Shown piece after piece: positions 1 through 8,774 of a stretch of DNA of 64,000 bases. Position numbers and translations under genes: made by a program. The stretch's first letter is position 1. The number at the start of each line of letters is the position of its first letter. The DNA is taken from positions 1 through 64,000 of the forward strand of contig NZ_WIPH01000014.1 in NCBI RefSeq assembly GCF_009547075.1, given 5' to 3'. This DNA is from Gluconobacter aidae (GTDB lineage Bacteria; Pseudomonadota; Alphaproteobacteria; Acetobacterales; Acetobacteraceae). The notes below the pieces were generated by a model. The model did not search any database and had not been told where the DNA came from. It saw only the letters and a list, made by a program, of their open reading frames with translations.

Positions 1-1
1 G

Positions 2-193
2 AACCTAGAAGCTGATCGCACCTTCGAGCTATGCGATGCACTGTTCAACTGCAGCGCCATTGGCAACATTCAGCATAGGTCTGGAGGAAAAACTTACTAT
101 ACATTTAAATACCGTAATCGGCACTCTTCTTTTAATGAAAATGAGGATATTATGCTTCACCGCGGGCTGTGGAAGGCCTTAAATCTTATATAA
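2..193 (+). CDS. C-terminal fragment, possible P-loop ATPase of mobile/defence type (5' end outside window)
   Basis: An open frame runs in from the left edge and stops at TAA 191-193, giving 63 residues. The end of the protein carries the pattern SAIGNIQ...TFKYRN...F(N)...MLHRGLWKALNL. In my knowledge of the families this resembles the winged-helix tail of Sll1717/FunZ-like P-loop ATPases, where 'iGN...YR...vHRGL.KAL' recurs. The ATPase core is not in view, so this rests on a short tail only. The stretch is visibly richer in A+T than everything to its right, which suggests recent transfer. No gene is evident on either strand between 194 and 371. Confidence 0.45.
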   Translation, partial: NLEADRTFELCDALFNCSAIGNIQHRSGGKTYYTFKYRNRHSSFNENEDIMLHRGLWKALNLI

Positions 194-371
194 TCGGCGC
201 AATCCGTTCTTACGTGCAAATGTGGAGATTCCGGGGATTTACGGTGGATGTACGTCGTGAGTCAGAGCCACGTCCGCTCTGCGGAGTGGTCGGGCCAAGT
301 TTCGCAGTTCGGAAAGGAGGCGGAAGCAGCCGTATTTACAAACGGCATGATTTCTTTTCCATATTTGGCAT

Positions 372-1292
372 TTATCGGAAGAAAAGCTGTTTTGTGGCGT
401 AGGACAGCCAGATTTCGTGGTGGGCGAACCAGTCCGAGCCCAGAAGCATGTCCGCCTGATCGTGGACGGGGGCGACGGTCAGGACCGGGTGTGTCCAGAT
501 CGTGCCGCCCAGTTCCAACTGTTCGAAACGATGCCAGTGATACTGACGCTCACCCAGGTCCACGCCTGCCGTCAGGCCGCCCGGGTCCAGGGCGAGCTTT
601 TCGTCGCTCAGACCAATGCGGTGGACGAAATCCGTGCTGACGATATGCGAGCGCGCGCCACTGTCCAGAAGGGCCGTACCTTTCACGCCATCCAGCGTAA
701 AGGCCGCCATCAGGCGTCCGAACTGACGCTGCACGGGGATTGTGGTCCAGTGTCCGCTCCAGGCGGGAGGCTGGTGGCAGATACTGGAGTTCAGGCGGAC
801 AGTCCAGAGTGTCAGGCGCTGATGGGGGACATCGAACTCCAGATCGTAATCCGCCAGCACATCCGCCCCCAGCAGACCGTAAACGGGGGGCCGGATCATG
901 GGCGAGCCTGGCAGGATGCCAACGGCCATCGTCCCCCTACCCAAGGGAAGCTCATCTGCCGGACGTGTTCCCAGACGGAGGTCCTGAATGCGGATATTCG
1001 GCACGAGGCGCGGGCTGCCATTAGGCCCTTGCATCATCGTGCGATGTTCGGGATCGGTCGGCAGGTGCAGCGCCGAGACGCCCTGCGGCGTCATGAGGCT
1101 GCCTTCGGAACCGGTATCCACGATCATCGAGGCGTTCTGGCCGTTCACCGTGACCGGCACGCTCAGATAGCCGCCATCATCCCGAAGCGGCAGGACAACC
1201 GCTCGAGCCAGTTCGCAGGTGGAAGCAGCAGGGGCGGCCGTTGCACACAGCGTCATGCCCAGAAACAGGATGGCTGGCAGCGCGCGTTTCAT
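372..1292 (-). CDS. Secreted retropepsin-like aspartyl protease family protein
   Basis: This 306-residue protein starts with a typical Sec signal peptide (about residues 1-22, AxA-type cleavage near ATAAPAAS). Two retropepsin half-domains are visible: the first has the catalytic motif IVDTGS (Asp59) and a downstream LLGAD, the second has LLDSGA (Asp210) and LLGSD near the C-terminus. Having both lobes in one chain means the active site could form within a monomer. It belongs to the gag-polyprotein/TIGR02281-like aspartyl protease group, and its substrate is unknown. Its ATG overlaps the xerC stop codon (ATGA, 1289-1292), so the two genes are probably translated from one mRNA. It should act in the periplasm or outside the cell. 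Confidence 0.8.
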   Translation of the reverse strand: MKRALPAILFLGMTLCATAAPAASTCELARAVVLPLRDDGGYLSVPVTVNGQNASMIVDTGSEGSLMTPQGVSALHLPTDPEHRTMMQGPNGSPRLVPNIRIQDLRLGTRPADELPLGRGTMAVGILPGSPMIRPPVYGLLGADVLADYDLEFDVPHQRLTLWTVRLNSSICHQPPAWSGHWTTIPVQRQFGRLMAAFTLDGVKGTALLDSGARSHIVSTDFVHRIGLSDEKLALDPGGLTAGVDLGERQYHWHRFEQLELGGTIWTHPVLTVAPVHDQADMLLGSDWFAHHEIWLSYATKQLFFR

Positions 1293-2254
1293 GATCCCTG
1301 ATCCGAGCGTGGATGAGCCTTGCGCCAGACATCCAGCAGGTGCTTCTCGTCCGCCAGCGTATAGGCCTGCGTGGTGGAGAGGCTGGCATGGCCCATCAGT
1401 TCCTGAATGGTGCGCAGGTCCGCCCCGCCTTCCATCAGATGCGTCGCGAAGGAATGGCGCAGGGCATGGGGCGTTGCGGAATCGGGCAGACCTTCGCCCT
1501 TGCGCCAGGTCCGCATGGCGCGCTGGGCCACGCCGGGATTGAGCCGCCCGCCGCGCACCCCGCAGAACAGGGGCGCATCAGGCGTCGGAGATGGATGGGC
1601 CGCTTTCCAGCTTTCCAGCGCCTCGATTACAGCCGGCAGCAGAGGCACGAGCCGTTCCTTGCCACCCTTGCCGACCACCCGGAGCATGGTGTGCCCCGCA
1701 TTCGTCAGATCGCGGATATTGAGCGACAGTGCCTCGCCAATCCGCAGTCCGGTGCCATAAAGCAGCGTGAACAGCGCCCGGTCCCGCAACGCGGCCAGAC
1801 TGGTTTCCGCATCGTCGGAAATGCCTTCTGCCGCCGCTCGTGCGGCGTCTTCCCCGAGAGGACGCGGCAGGCGTTTTTTCGTGCGCGGCGTGGCAAGCAG
1901 TGAGGGCGCGGGATTGGAGAGATCGTGCCGCAGGCCCAGATACCGGAAGAACGACCGCAATGCGGAGACATGCCGCGCCCGCGAGCGTGCCCGCGAGTCG
2001 GCACTGGTGGTGCGGCGGGTTGGCTGTTCGCTGCGGGCCGTTTCATGGGCGAGCCAGGCGCGCAGATCTGCAAGCGAGAGTTTTTCCAGGTCCGTCAGCG
2101 TGACTTCTCCACCCAGATGCTGCTGAAAAAACGTCAACGCCAGAAGGATATCGTGCTGGTAGGCTTCGACCGTGCGGGGGCTCGAACGCCTTTCATGCGT
2201 CAGCCATTCGCTCCAGTCGCGCAGGGCATCAAGCGCCATCAGGGATGCGGTCAT
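1289..2254 (-). CDS. xerC: Site-specific tyrosine recombinase XerC
   Basis: XerC acts with XerD at dif to resolve chromosome dimers at division. The 321 residues have an N-terminal SAM-like core-binding domain (about 10-110) and a C-terminal catalytic domain. The full catalytic set is visible: Arg171 (GTGLRIGEAL), Lys196 (GKGGKE), His263 and Arg266 (HALRHS), His289 (LMGHAS) and Tyr298 (TTQAYT). The length is slightly above the family norm because of an Arg/Ser-rich stretch around residues 72-95. It is divergent from priA with only about 33 bases between the start codons. The xerC/xerD distinction rests on the neighbourhood with priA and general resemblance, so XerD is the main alternative. 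Confidence 0.88.
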   Translation of the reverse strand: MTASLMALDALRDWSEWLTHERRSSPRTVEAYQHDILLALTFFQQHLGGEVTLTDLEKLSLADLRAWLAHETARSEQPTRRTTSADSRARSRARHVSALRSFFRYLGLRHDLSNPAPSLLATPRTKKRLPRPLGEDAARAAAEGISDDAETSLAALRDRALFTLLYGTGLRIGEALSLNIRDLTNAGHTMLRVVGKGGKERLVPLLPAVIEALESWKAAHPSPTPDAPLFCGVRGGRLNPGVAQRAMRTWRKGEGLPDSATPHALRHSFATHLMEGGADLRTIQELMGHASLSTTQAYTLADEKHLLDVWRKAHPRSDQGS

Positions 2255-2287
2255 GGTATTTCGCGACGGGGGAGGTTAGACACGGTC

Positions 2288-4528
2288 ATGGCATCCAGCA
2301 GCCTATCCAAGCCTGACCCCCGGCGAAAGCCACCTTCCACCGGAACGCGCGTTTCGGTGCTTGTGCCGCTGCCGTTTCCGGGGCCGCTCGATTATCTCGC
2401 GCCCATGCCACTTGAGCCCGGCGACCTCGTGACGGTCCCGCTGGGGCGCCGTGAAACCGTGGGATGTGTCTGGGAAACCGATCGTACCCTGCCTGCCGAT
2501 TTTGCGTTGCCGGTCGGCCGTGAAGTTCCGCTTGCGCGTCTGCGTCCTGTGGCGGGAAAGCTGGATGTCCGTCCCCTTCCGCGGAGCCTGCGCCGCTTCA
2601 TCGACTGGGTTGCGGCCTATACGCTGACCCCGCCGGGTCTGGTGCTGGCGATGGCGACACGTATTCATCTGAAGGACGCACCCAGACCCGCTCTGGGCTG
2701 GGTCCGGACGGAGATGTCCGAGGGCGATCTGCGGATCACGCCTGCGCGTCGGTCCGTGCTGAATGTTGCGTCGTCCACGCCCATGAGCACCGCTGAACTG
2801 GGGGACCGTAGCGGGGCGAGCGCGGCCGTCATTCGCGGCCTCGCCACGGCCGGTCTGCTGCGCGAAGCCGTCATTGCTCCAGCCGCCCCGTTTGGTCTGC
2901 CGGACCCGATGCATGGCGCGCCGAAGCTCTCCGAAGAGCAGGCTGAGGTCGCGCAGGAATTGTGCGGTCCCGTCGAGACCGGGCGGTTTCAGGTCACGCT
3001 GCTGGAAGGCGTGACCGGATCGGGCAAGACGGAGGTCTATTTCGAGGCTGTGGCGGCCTGTCTGGCCAAGGGAAAGCAGGTTCTGGTCCTGCTGCCGGAA
3101 ATCGCGCTTTCCGCCCAGTGGACGGATCGTTTCATCCGCCGTTTCGGCGCGGAACCCGCTGTCTGGCATTCCGATCTCGGGGCCAAACGGCGGCGCGAGA
3201 CCTGGCGCGCCGTGGCGGAAGGAAGTGCCCGCGTCGTGGTCGGTGCCCGGTCGGCCCTGTTCCTGCCGTTTGCTGATCTGGGTCTCGTCGTGGTGGACGA
3301 GGAGCATGAGAGCGCTTTCAAGCAGGAAGAGGGCGTCATGTATCATGGGCGGGACATGGCGGTTGTTCGCGCCCGTCTGGCGGATGCGCCGGCCATTCTC
3401 GTTTCCGCCACGCCATCGCTCGAAACGCTGGCGAACGTGGAGAGCGGACGCTACCGGCATGAACTCCTGACGGCGCGGCATGGCGGGGCGACCCTGCCGG
3501 ATGTGTCGCTGGTGGATATGCGGGCCGATCCGCCCGAACGCGGCCTGTTCCTGTCTCCCAAACTCTGCACCGCCATTGATGAGACGCTGGAGAAAGGGGA
3601 GCAGGCCATGCTGTTCCTCAACCGGCGCGGCTATGCGCCGCTGACGCTCTGCCGGGCGTGCGGGCACCGGATGCAGTGTCCGAACTGCTCGGCCTGGCTG
3701 GTGGAGCATCGGGCGCGCGGCATCCTGACCTGCCATCACTGCGGACATACCGAGCGGATTCCGAAAGACTGCCCGGAATGTCACGCGGAGAACTCACTCG
3801 TTCCCATCGGGCCGGGGATCGAACGCATTACCGAAGAGGCGAAGCTGCGGTTTCCGGACGCGAAACTGCTGGTGATGTCCTCTGATACGCTTGGCTCCCC
3901 GGCTGCGACGGCGGAGGCGGTGCGGAAGATTTCGGACGGAGAGGTCAATCTCATCATCGGCACGCAGATCGTGGCCAAGGGCTGGCATTTCCCGAAGCTG
4001 ACGCTCGTGGGTGTCGTCGATGCCGATCTGGGGCTTGGGGGCGGGGATCTGCGTGCGGCCGAGCGGACGGTGCAGCTTCTGCATCAGGTCGCGGGGCGTG
4101 CGGGGCGTGCGGAGCATCGCGGGCGCGTGCTGCTCCAGAGTTATGTCGGCGAGCATCCGGTCATGACGGCGCTGGTCTCCAACGATTTCCAGACCTTTAT
4201 GGAACAGGAAGCCGAGCAGAGACGGCCATCCTTCTGGCCGCCTTATGGACGGCTGGCGGCGCTGATCGTGAGCGCGCCGAGCGCGGACGCGGCGGACGCA
4301 CTGGCACGGGAGATCGCGCTCGCGGCTCCTGAGCGGGAGGGGGTGCAGGTCCTGGGACCGGCTCCGGCACCGCTCGCCGTCCTGCGCGGACGGCATCGCA
4401 GGCGTCTGCTGCTGCGGACGATGCGGGGCATTGCCGTGCAACCGATCCTGCGTCAGTGGCTGGGAGATATCAAACCCACGGGTGGAGCAAAGGTCGATAT
4501 TGATATCGACCCCATTTCCTTCCTTTAG
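2288..4528 (+). CDS. priA: Primosomal replication restart helicase PriA
   Basis: PriA recognises stalled or collapsed forks and reloads the replicative helicase. From ATG 2288 the protein has 746 residues, normal for the family. The open frame extends upstream to 1925, but that part is antisense to xerC and was discarded. Visible features are the N-terminal DNA-binding start (VSVLVPLPFPGPLDYLAP), Walker A (GVTGSGKTE, about residue 241), the DEEH box (about residue 336) and a superfamily 2 helicase core. Eight zinc-binding cysteines are arranged as CRACGHRMQCPNC...CHHCGH...CPEC around residues 455-500. The helicase C-terminal motif HQVAGRAGRA is intact. It is divergent from xerC. Confidence 0.95.
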   Translation: MASSSLSKPDPRRKPPSTGTRVSVLVPLPFPGPLDYLAPMPLEPGDLVTVPLGRRETVGCVWETDRTLPADFALPVGREVPLARLRPVAGKLDVRPLPRSLRRFIDWVAAYTLTPPGLVLAMATRIHLKDAPRPALGWVRTEMSEGDLRITPARRSVLNVASSTPMSTAELGDRSGASAAVIRGLATAGLLREAVIAPAAPFGLPDPMHGAPKLSEEQAEVAQELCGPVETGRFQVTLLEGVTGSGKTEVYFEAVAACLAKGKQVLVLLPEIALSAQWTDRFIRRFGAEPAVWHSDLGAKRRRETWRAVAEGSARVVVGARSALFLPFADLGLVVVDEEHESAFKQEEGVMYHGRDMAVVRARLADAPAILVSATPSLETLANVESGRYRHELLTARHGGATLPDVSLVDMRADPPERGLFLSPKLCTAIDETLEKGEQAMLFLNRRGYAPLTLCRACGHRMQCPNCSAWLVEHRARGILTCHHCGHTERIPKDCPECHAENSLVPIGPGIERITEEAKLRFPDAKLLVMSSDTLGSPAATAEAVRKISDGEVNLIIGTQIVAKGWHFPKLTLVGVVDADLGLGGGDLRAAERTVQLLHQVAGRAGRAEHRGRVLLQSYVGEHPVMTALVSNDFQTFMEQEAEQRRPSFWPPYGRLAALIVSAPSADAADALAREIALAAPEREGVQVLGPAPAPLAVLRGRHRRRLLLRTMRGIAVQPILRQWLGDIKPTGGAKVDIDIDPISFL

Positions 4529-4538
4529 GGCTGAACAA

Positions 4539-4781
4539 TCAGCCCTTGCGTTTGCGGAAGAACTCAACCGTGGCGGTCACGACGGCAATGACAGCCAGAA
4601 TCTGCTGGAAATACGGGCGGAAACGCTTGGGTCCGAACGTCGCCATGGCCGTCATGCCGGCAAGGCCGATTTCGCGCGCGCGCGTGGCTTTCTGACAGCA
4701 GGTCTTCATCTTGGAGCAGCAGCTTTTCCTGGCTTCTGCCTGGGGGATGGCAGTTGCATGGGCGGGGGATTGCTTGGTCAT
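4539..4781 (-). CDS. Small cysteine-rich single-pass membrane protein, unknown function
   Basis: From ATG 4781 the protein has 80 residues. This start is chosen because AGGAG lies 7 bases upstream (AGGAGATTTTATATG read on the minus strand); a longer frame to 4826 has no such site. Residues about 20-30 hold a paired double-cysteine motif (CCSKMKTCC). Residues about 55-75 are a hydrophobic segment (ILAVIAVVTATVEFF) followed by a basic end (RKRKG). The CC-x4-CC spacing could bind metal, but nothing else supports that. It is convergent with priA, 10 bases away. I do not recognise a family. Confidence 0.6.
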   Translation of the reverse strand: MTKQSPAHATAIPQAEARKSCCSKMKTCCQKATRAREIGLAGMTAMATFGPKRFRPYFQQILAVIAVVTATVEFFRKRKG

Positions 4782-4872
4782 ATAAAATCTCCTGAAAAAA
4801 GGAATCAGGGGATGAACACCCGGCAATACAAGGGGTTGCCAGAGCGACAGGCGGCCGACACCGCCAGAAGCG

Positions 4873-5568
4873 TCAGTCCTGCTGGCCGTCCCGGGCCTGT
4901 TCCAGCGTCTTGAGCTGCTTGTCGGAATCGGGCGATTTCGGATTCAGGAGCAGCATCTGATGGAAGGCCTTGAGAGCAGCCTCGGGCTCATGCCGCTCAT
5001 GTTCCGCTTCCGCGAGCATGCCCCAGGCCGTCGGATCACCGGGATCAGCCTGAAGCTCGACGCCCAGATCGGCGATGGCCCCGTTGCTGTCACCCGCAGC
5101 CAGCCGGATGGCGGCGCGCTGGCGGTAAAGCACGGACTGGTCAGGCTGGATCGTGATTGCGGCCGTCAGATCGTCCTGCGCCTGCTGGAAATCATGTTTC
5201 TCAAGCGCATCATGCGAATCGCTGATGAGCATCTGTACGCTGCCGGTCAGGGCGCGGCTGCGGAGGGCTTCTGCACGTTCGGAGATTTCGCCGGCCTGCT
5301 TTTCATTTCCCGCCATGGCGAGAGCCTTTTCCGCATCCACAAGGCGGTCATGGAGCGTTTTACGTGGCGGACGGGGGGAGGAAGCAGGGGGCGTGGCCTT
5401 TGCCCGTCCCGCCTGGGAGCCGGGAAGGGCAGGCTGTGCAGCGGAACGTGCTGTGGGGCCGGATGCGGCAGGATCTGCGGCGCGTGCGGCTTGAACTGGC
5501 AGAAAAGTCAGGGCCGGGCTACAAAGCAGAACGGCGCCAGCCATCAGCCAGCGCCGCCCGTCCGTCAT
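4873..5568 (-). CDS. Secreted tetratricopeptide-repeat protein
   Basis: From ATG 5568 the protein has 231 residues; an in-frame TTG at 5580 would add four. An N-terminal signal sequence (GAVLLCSPALTFLPVQAARA) precedes an Ala/Pro/Ser-rich linker. Residues about 110-225 form TPR-type helices: DALEKHDFQQAQDDLTAAI, IQPDQSVLYRQRAAIRLAAG and DPTAWGMLAEAEHERHEPEA. Such repeats mediate protein-protein contacts, so this is probably a periplasmic scaffold. It begins 5 to 17 bases after the rpmJ stop, so the two are likely co-transcribed. The partner is unknown. Confidence 0.75.
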   Translation of the reverse strand: MTDGRRWLMAGAVLLCSPALTFLPVQAARAADPAASGPTARSAAQPALPGSQAGRAKATPPASSPRPPRKTLHDRLVDAEKALAMAGNEKQAGEISERAEALRSRALTGSVQMLISDSHDALEKHDFQQAQDDLTAAITIQPDQSVLYRQRAAIRLAAGDSNGAIADLGVELQADPGDPTAWGMLAEAEHERHEPEAALKAFHQMLLLNPKSPDSDKQLKTLEQARDGQQD

Positions 5569-5585
5569 CCGGCAGACCAAGGGGT

Positions 5586-5711
5586 TCAGCCCTGGCGAGC
5601 CTTCATGCGCGGGTTCTTCTTGTTGATGATGTAAACGCGGCCGCGGCGGCGGACAACACGGCAGTCCTTGTCGCGGACCTTGGCGGACTTCAGGCTGTTG
5701 CGGATCTTCAT
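5586..5711 (-). CDS. rpmJ: 50S ribosomal protein L36
   Basis: This 41-residue protein begins [14 protein letters not shown] and ends [12 protein letters not shown], the alphaproteobacterial form of bL36. The zinc-ribbon form of L36 has three cysteines and a histidine, while this one keeps a single Cys ([11 protein letters not shown]), so it is the zinc-independent C-minus type. It is a stand-alone rpmJ, as is usual in alphaproteobacteria, and not part of the spc operon. A longer frame to 5873 was rejected because only the last 41 codons are conserved. Confidence 0.95.
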   Translation of the reverse strand: MKIRNSLKSAKVRDKDCRVVRRRGRVYIINKKNPRMKARQG

Positions 5712-5926
5712 GGTTGCAGGCTCTCGACGGGTAAGGCCCTTTCGGACCGGACAGCGGGCCGGAACGCCCGCGAAAGAATGGCCCCGATTACCCATACCGC
5801 CCTGTAGAGTCAAGCTGACAAGCCATCCGTGCGGCGGAATTCCTTGATGCTGCCGATTTGCAACAACCTGCAACAGCGTCGTTCAGGGTCTTTGTCCGGC
5901 CGGGATTTTCTCCTAACGTCAGTTCC

Positions 5927-6364
5927 ATGATCAAGCGCCATTCCCGCCCGGCCCTGCTGCTGGCTCTTCTTCCTCTCGCCGTCGCCCTTGCCGCGCCCGT
6001 GGCCGCAAGAGCTGATGACGGGGATGCCAAGACCAATGACGACGATCCCACGATCAACCAGCAGGGATTCGCCATCAACAAGATCCTCCGGGTGCTCCAG
6101 ACCAATCCGGATGCCGCGAGCGACTCCTGCATCAACGCGCTCAAGGAAATGCACCAGGCCCAGACGGCGCTGAGCAAGGAAGAGGGCGTCGACGCCGAGC
6201 ACAATCAGGATATCGGTGTTGCGCGTGATGTTCTGTCCTCTGAAATGGAGGATGTCACGAATATGTGTGGTGCCGATGCGCGCACGTACTGTCGCAAGTC
6301 CGCCGCTCATCCTGATCCCAAGCTGACCGCGGCCTGCAACGCCCTGCCGCCCGAGGAAGACTAG
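5927..6364 (+). CDS. Secreted protein of unknown function with four cysteines
   Basis: From ATG 5927 the protein has 145 residues. A clear signal peptide (RPALLLALLPLAVALAAPVAARA) is followed by an acidic start (DDGDAKTNDDD). The mature part is mostly helical, with Cys in SDSCINAL, TNMCGADARTYC and AACNAL. These could form two disulfides in the periplasm. The upstream extension to 5858 lies before the signal peptide and is unlikely to be translated. The gene is divergent from rpmJ, with about 215 bases between them, and precedes the efflux operon by 168 bases. I do not recognise a named family. Confidence 0.65.
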   Translation: MIKRHSRPALLLALLPLAVALAAPVAARADDGDAKTNDDDPTINQQGFAINKILRVLQTNPDAASDSCINALKEMHQAQTALSKEEGVDAEHNQDIGVARDVLSSEMEDVTNMCGADARTYCRKSAAHPDPKLTAACNALPPEED

Positions 6365-6532
6365 TCCCCCCGGACGGCGCAGATGCGAAAACGCCGTCTG
6401 TCAAAACGTGTCCAGAGGATTCGAGGACTAACTTTTCCGGGCAAGCGCTCCTAAGGTTGGAAGTCTGATTCTGGTAATGAGGGCCGTGGGACTGTTTCTG
6501 ATGAAGTCTGTGCCGGGTAAGGGGTATCGCTC

Positions 6533-8542
6533 TTGACCGCGGCACTACAGTCAGTTCTTCGCCCGGGGTGGCTCCAGTTCAGTCTCAGGACCTGGTTTGC
6601 ACTTGTCCTGGCGCTCGGAACGGCCTTCTGGTCACAGCTTGATTCGCCCGCGAGTGCCGGCGTGACAGTCATGATCCTGGCCCAGCCCCTGCGTGGTCAG
6701 GCCCTGTCCAAGGCGTTCTACCGTCTTGCGGGGACTGTGCTCGGCGTCAGTGTGTCCATCATTCTCGTCGCGATGTTCAACCAGGAACGCGCCCTGTTTC
6801 TCGGCGGCGCGGCGCTGTGGATTTCGGCCTGCGCGTTCGTAGGATCGCTGGAGCGCGATTTCCGCTCCTATGGCGCTCTGCTGGCGGGGTATACCGTGGC
6901 ACTTGTGGCGCTCCCGACGATGGACGATCCTCAGAACATCTACCCTGTCAGTATCGCGCGCGCCTCCGATATCGCGATTGGTGTGGCGTCGATCGCAGTC
7001 GTGAATATTCTGTCCGGCTCTCCCGAGGCATGGCGACGTCTGTCCAGGGCCATGGAGACGCTGTCGCATCGCGTGCGGCAGACCGGCAGGTCCGCCATCA
7101 TGGGCGAACCGATCGCCACCCCCGAGCAGATGATCGGTCTGAGCGGCGAAATCCTCGCGCTCATGACCCAGATTTCCTATGCCCGGACCGAAGTCGAGCG
7201 CGGGCGTCTGCGGATGGCGGGCGCGCGGCTGGGCATCATCGGCATGCTGACGGTCCTGACCACGAGCCGTGCCATTGCGTGGCTGTTGGAGACCGGTGGC
7301 ATTTCCGACATCCTGATCCGTCACGTCCGGGCCTGGCATGAGCGTTCCGAGGATGGCACGACCCGGCTTGAGACCATGGATACGATTCTGGATGGCATCC
7401 GCAAGGAAGATCCCGATTTCGTTCCTTCAGCCCGTGAGGCCTGGTTTTTCGAGCGCTGCTCGACCCTTCTCAGCAACCGTCTGCATATCCGGACCGGCAT
7501 GAACACGCTCCTGCGCGCCACGCCAGCGGGCGATGCACTCAAGCTGGCGCAGCTTGAGAGTAATCCGGATTATGTGACCGCCTTCATCAACGCCATGCGC
7601 GTGCTTCTGGGTTTCAGTGTTGCCGCAGCGCTGTGTCTGGGCTCAAGCATCCCCGCTTCCGTCACGGCCCTGTCCCAGACCGCGCTCGTTCTGACGCTGG
7701 CTTCCACAGCCATCGATACGGCGGAGTTCGGCAAGGGCGCCATTATCGGCATGCCCGCGGGCATTCTCGTGGCGGCCTGGCTGGACTTCATGATCCTGCC
7801 GCATGTGGAAAGCATGCTGAGCCTTGCCCTCGTGTTCCTGCCGCAGACCGTCATGTCCTGTCTGCTGCTGATGAATCCGAAAACGAGCGCCATTGGTTTC
7901 AATTACGGCGTGTTCTTCCTAGTCTTCATCGGGCTTGGAAACCACCACAATTACGACCCGATGGCCTTCATCACACGCAATACGTTCTATGCGATGGCTG
8001 CCGTCCTGTCCTTCGTGCTGCTGGTTCTGCTGTGGCCCCCCACGGCGCGGCGGCATCGTTTCCGTCTGGCAGTATCCATCGCCTACGATCTGGAAACCCA
8101 GCTCGCCGGACATGGCGAGCGCATGGGGCCGCCGCTTCTCAGCCGGAAATACGAACGCCTGAGCCAGTTCCTGATGTGGACGGACCGGATGCACGATCCC
8201 GGCCTGCGCTCCCGGCGTATCTTCAACCGCTTCGTGGCGCTGGAGGATTTTTCCAGCACGATCGCGCGGGTACGACACTATCTGGATCAGGCCGGGCATC
8301 TTCACGGCCTCAGGCCCATGGTCCGTCATGTCCGGCGTCTGCTGGCCCATGACCGGCTCGGCCTTCTGGAAGCCGAGATCCCCGAACTTCAGGCCATGTT
8401 TTTCGAACGTCTGTCGGATGGAATCCGCGAGGAACAGTCCATGATCATCAACTGTATCGGCGGTCTTGAAGCCGTCCGGACCATGGTGCGTCTGAACCGC
8501 TCCGCCGTGCATCATTACGGGATAGGACGCAAGCGATGGTGA
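6533..8542 (+). CDS. FUSC/AaeB-type aromatic acid efflux inner-membrane component
   Basis: The 669-residue protein has the FUSC family layout. An N-terminal block of membrane helices (about 15-165) is followed by a cytoplasmic domain (about 165-340). A second membrane block (about 345-505) and a C-terminal cytoplasmic tail complete it. It starts LQFSLRTWFALVLALGTAFW, typical of AaeB/YccS-like proteins. The start is a TTG preceded by AAGGGG. It overlaps the DUF1656 gene by 7 bases, and an AaeA-like fusion protein follows. The order FUSC-DUF1656-HlyD matches the aaeBXA arrangement that exports p-hydroxybenzoate and related aromatic acids in enterics. The actual substrate here is not known. Confidence 0.85.
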   Translation: MTAALQSVLRPGWLQFSLRTWFALVLALGTAFWSQLDSPASAGVTVMILAQPLRGQALSKAFYRLAGTVLGVSVSIILVAMFNQERALFLGGAALWISACAFVGSLERDFRSYGALLAGYTVALVALPTMDDPQNIYPVSIARASDIAIGVASIAVVNILSGSPEAWRRLSRAMETLSHRVRQTGRSAIMGEPIATPEQMIGLSGEILALMTQISYARTEVERGRLRMAGARLGIIGMLTVLTTSRAIAWLLETGGISDILIRHVRAWHERSEDGTTRLETMDTILDGIRKEDPDFVPSAREAWFFERCSTLLSNRLHIRTGMNTLLRATPAGDALKLAQLESNPDYVTAFINAMRVLLGFSVAAALCLGSSIPASVTALSQTALVLTLASTAIDTAEFGKGAIIGMPAGILVAAWLDFMILPHVESMLSLALVFLPQTVMSCLLLMNPKTSAIGFNYGVFFLVFIGLGNHHNYDPMAFITRNTFYAMAAVLSFVLLVLLWPPTARRHRFRLAVSIAYDLETQLAGHGERMGPPLLSRKYERLSQFLMWTDRMHDPGLRSRRIFNRFVALEDFSSTIARVRHYLDQAGHLHGLRPMVRHVRRLLAHDRLGLLEAEIPELQAMFFERLSDGIREEQSMIINCIGGLEAVRTMVRLNRSAVHHYGIGRKRW

Positions 8543-8736
8543 TGAGACAGGTCGTCGATCTCGATGGCGTGCTGGTCTCGGCCTTCGTCATCAATCTGGC
8601 GCTGGCGCTTCTGACGCTGGCCATCCTGCGCTGGATCATGGGCTGGTTCGATCTATGGCGTTTCGTCTGGGATCCGCCGCTGGCCCAGTTCGGCATCCTG
8701 ATCTGCCTGATCGGCCTCTACACCCTGCTTCTCTGA
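8536..8736 (+). CDS. DUF1656 (AaeX-like) small membrane protein
   Basis: This 66-residue protein has two hydrophobic segments (VLVSAFVINLALALLTLAIL and QFGILICLIGLYTLLL). The central WDPPL motif is characteristic of DUF1656 proteins. In AaeX-type operons this protein sits between the FUSC pump and the fusion protein, as here. A start at the second ATG (8542, two codons later) is also possible. It overlaps the end of the upstream gene by 7 bases, which suggests coupled translation. Confidence 0.85.
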   Translation: MVMRQVVDLDGVLVSAFVINLALALLTLAILRWIMGWFDLWRFVWDPPLAQFGILICLIGLYTLLL

Positions 8737-8774
8737 TCCGCTTTTGCTTTTAACAAAACCAAGGTGACCGTCCC

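Noticed and set aside
417-1301. 294-codon plus-strand open frame
   Set aside because: It is antisense to the aspartyl protease, whose signal peptide and two catalytic motifs are clear; the plus-strand product is Arg/His-rich with no domain.
2303-3784. 493-codon minus-strand open frame
   Set aside because: It lies opposite priA, which has all helicase and zinc motifs. Long antisense frames are common at this G+C content.
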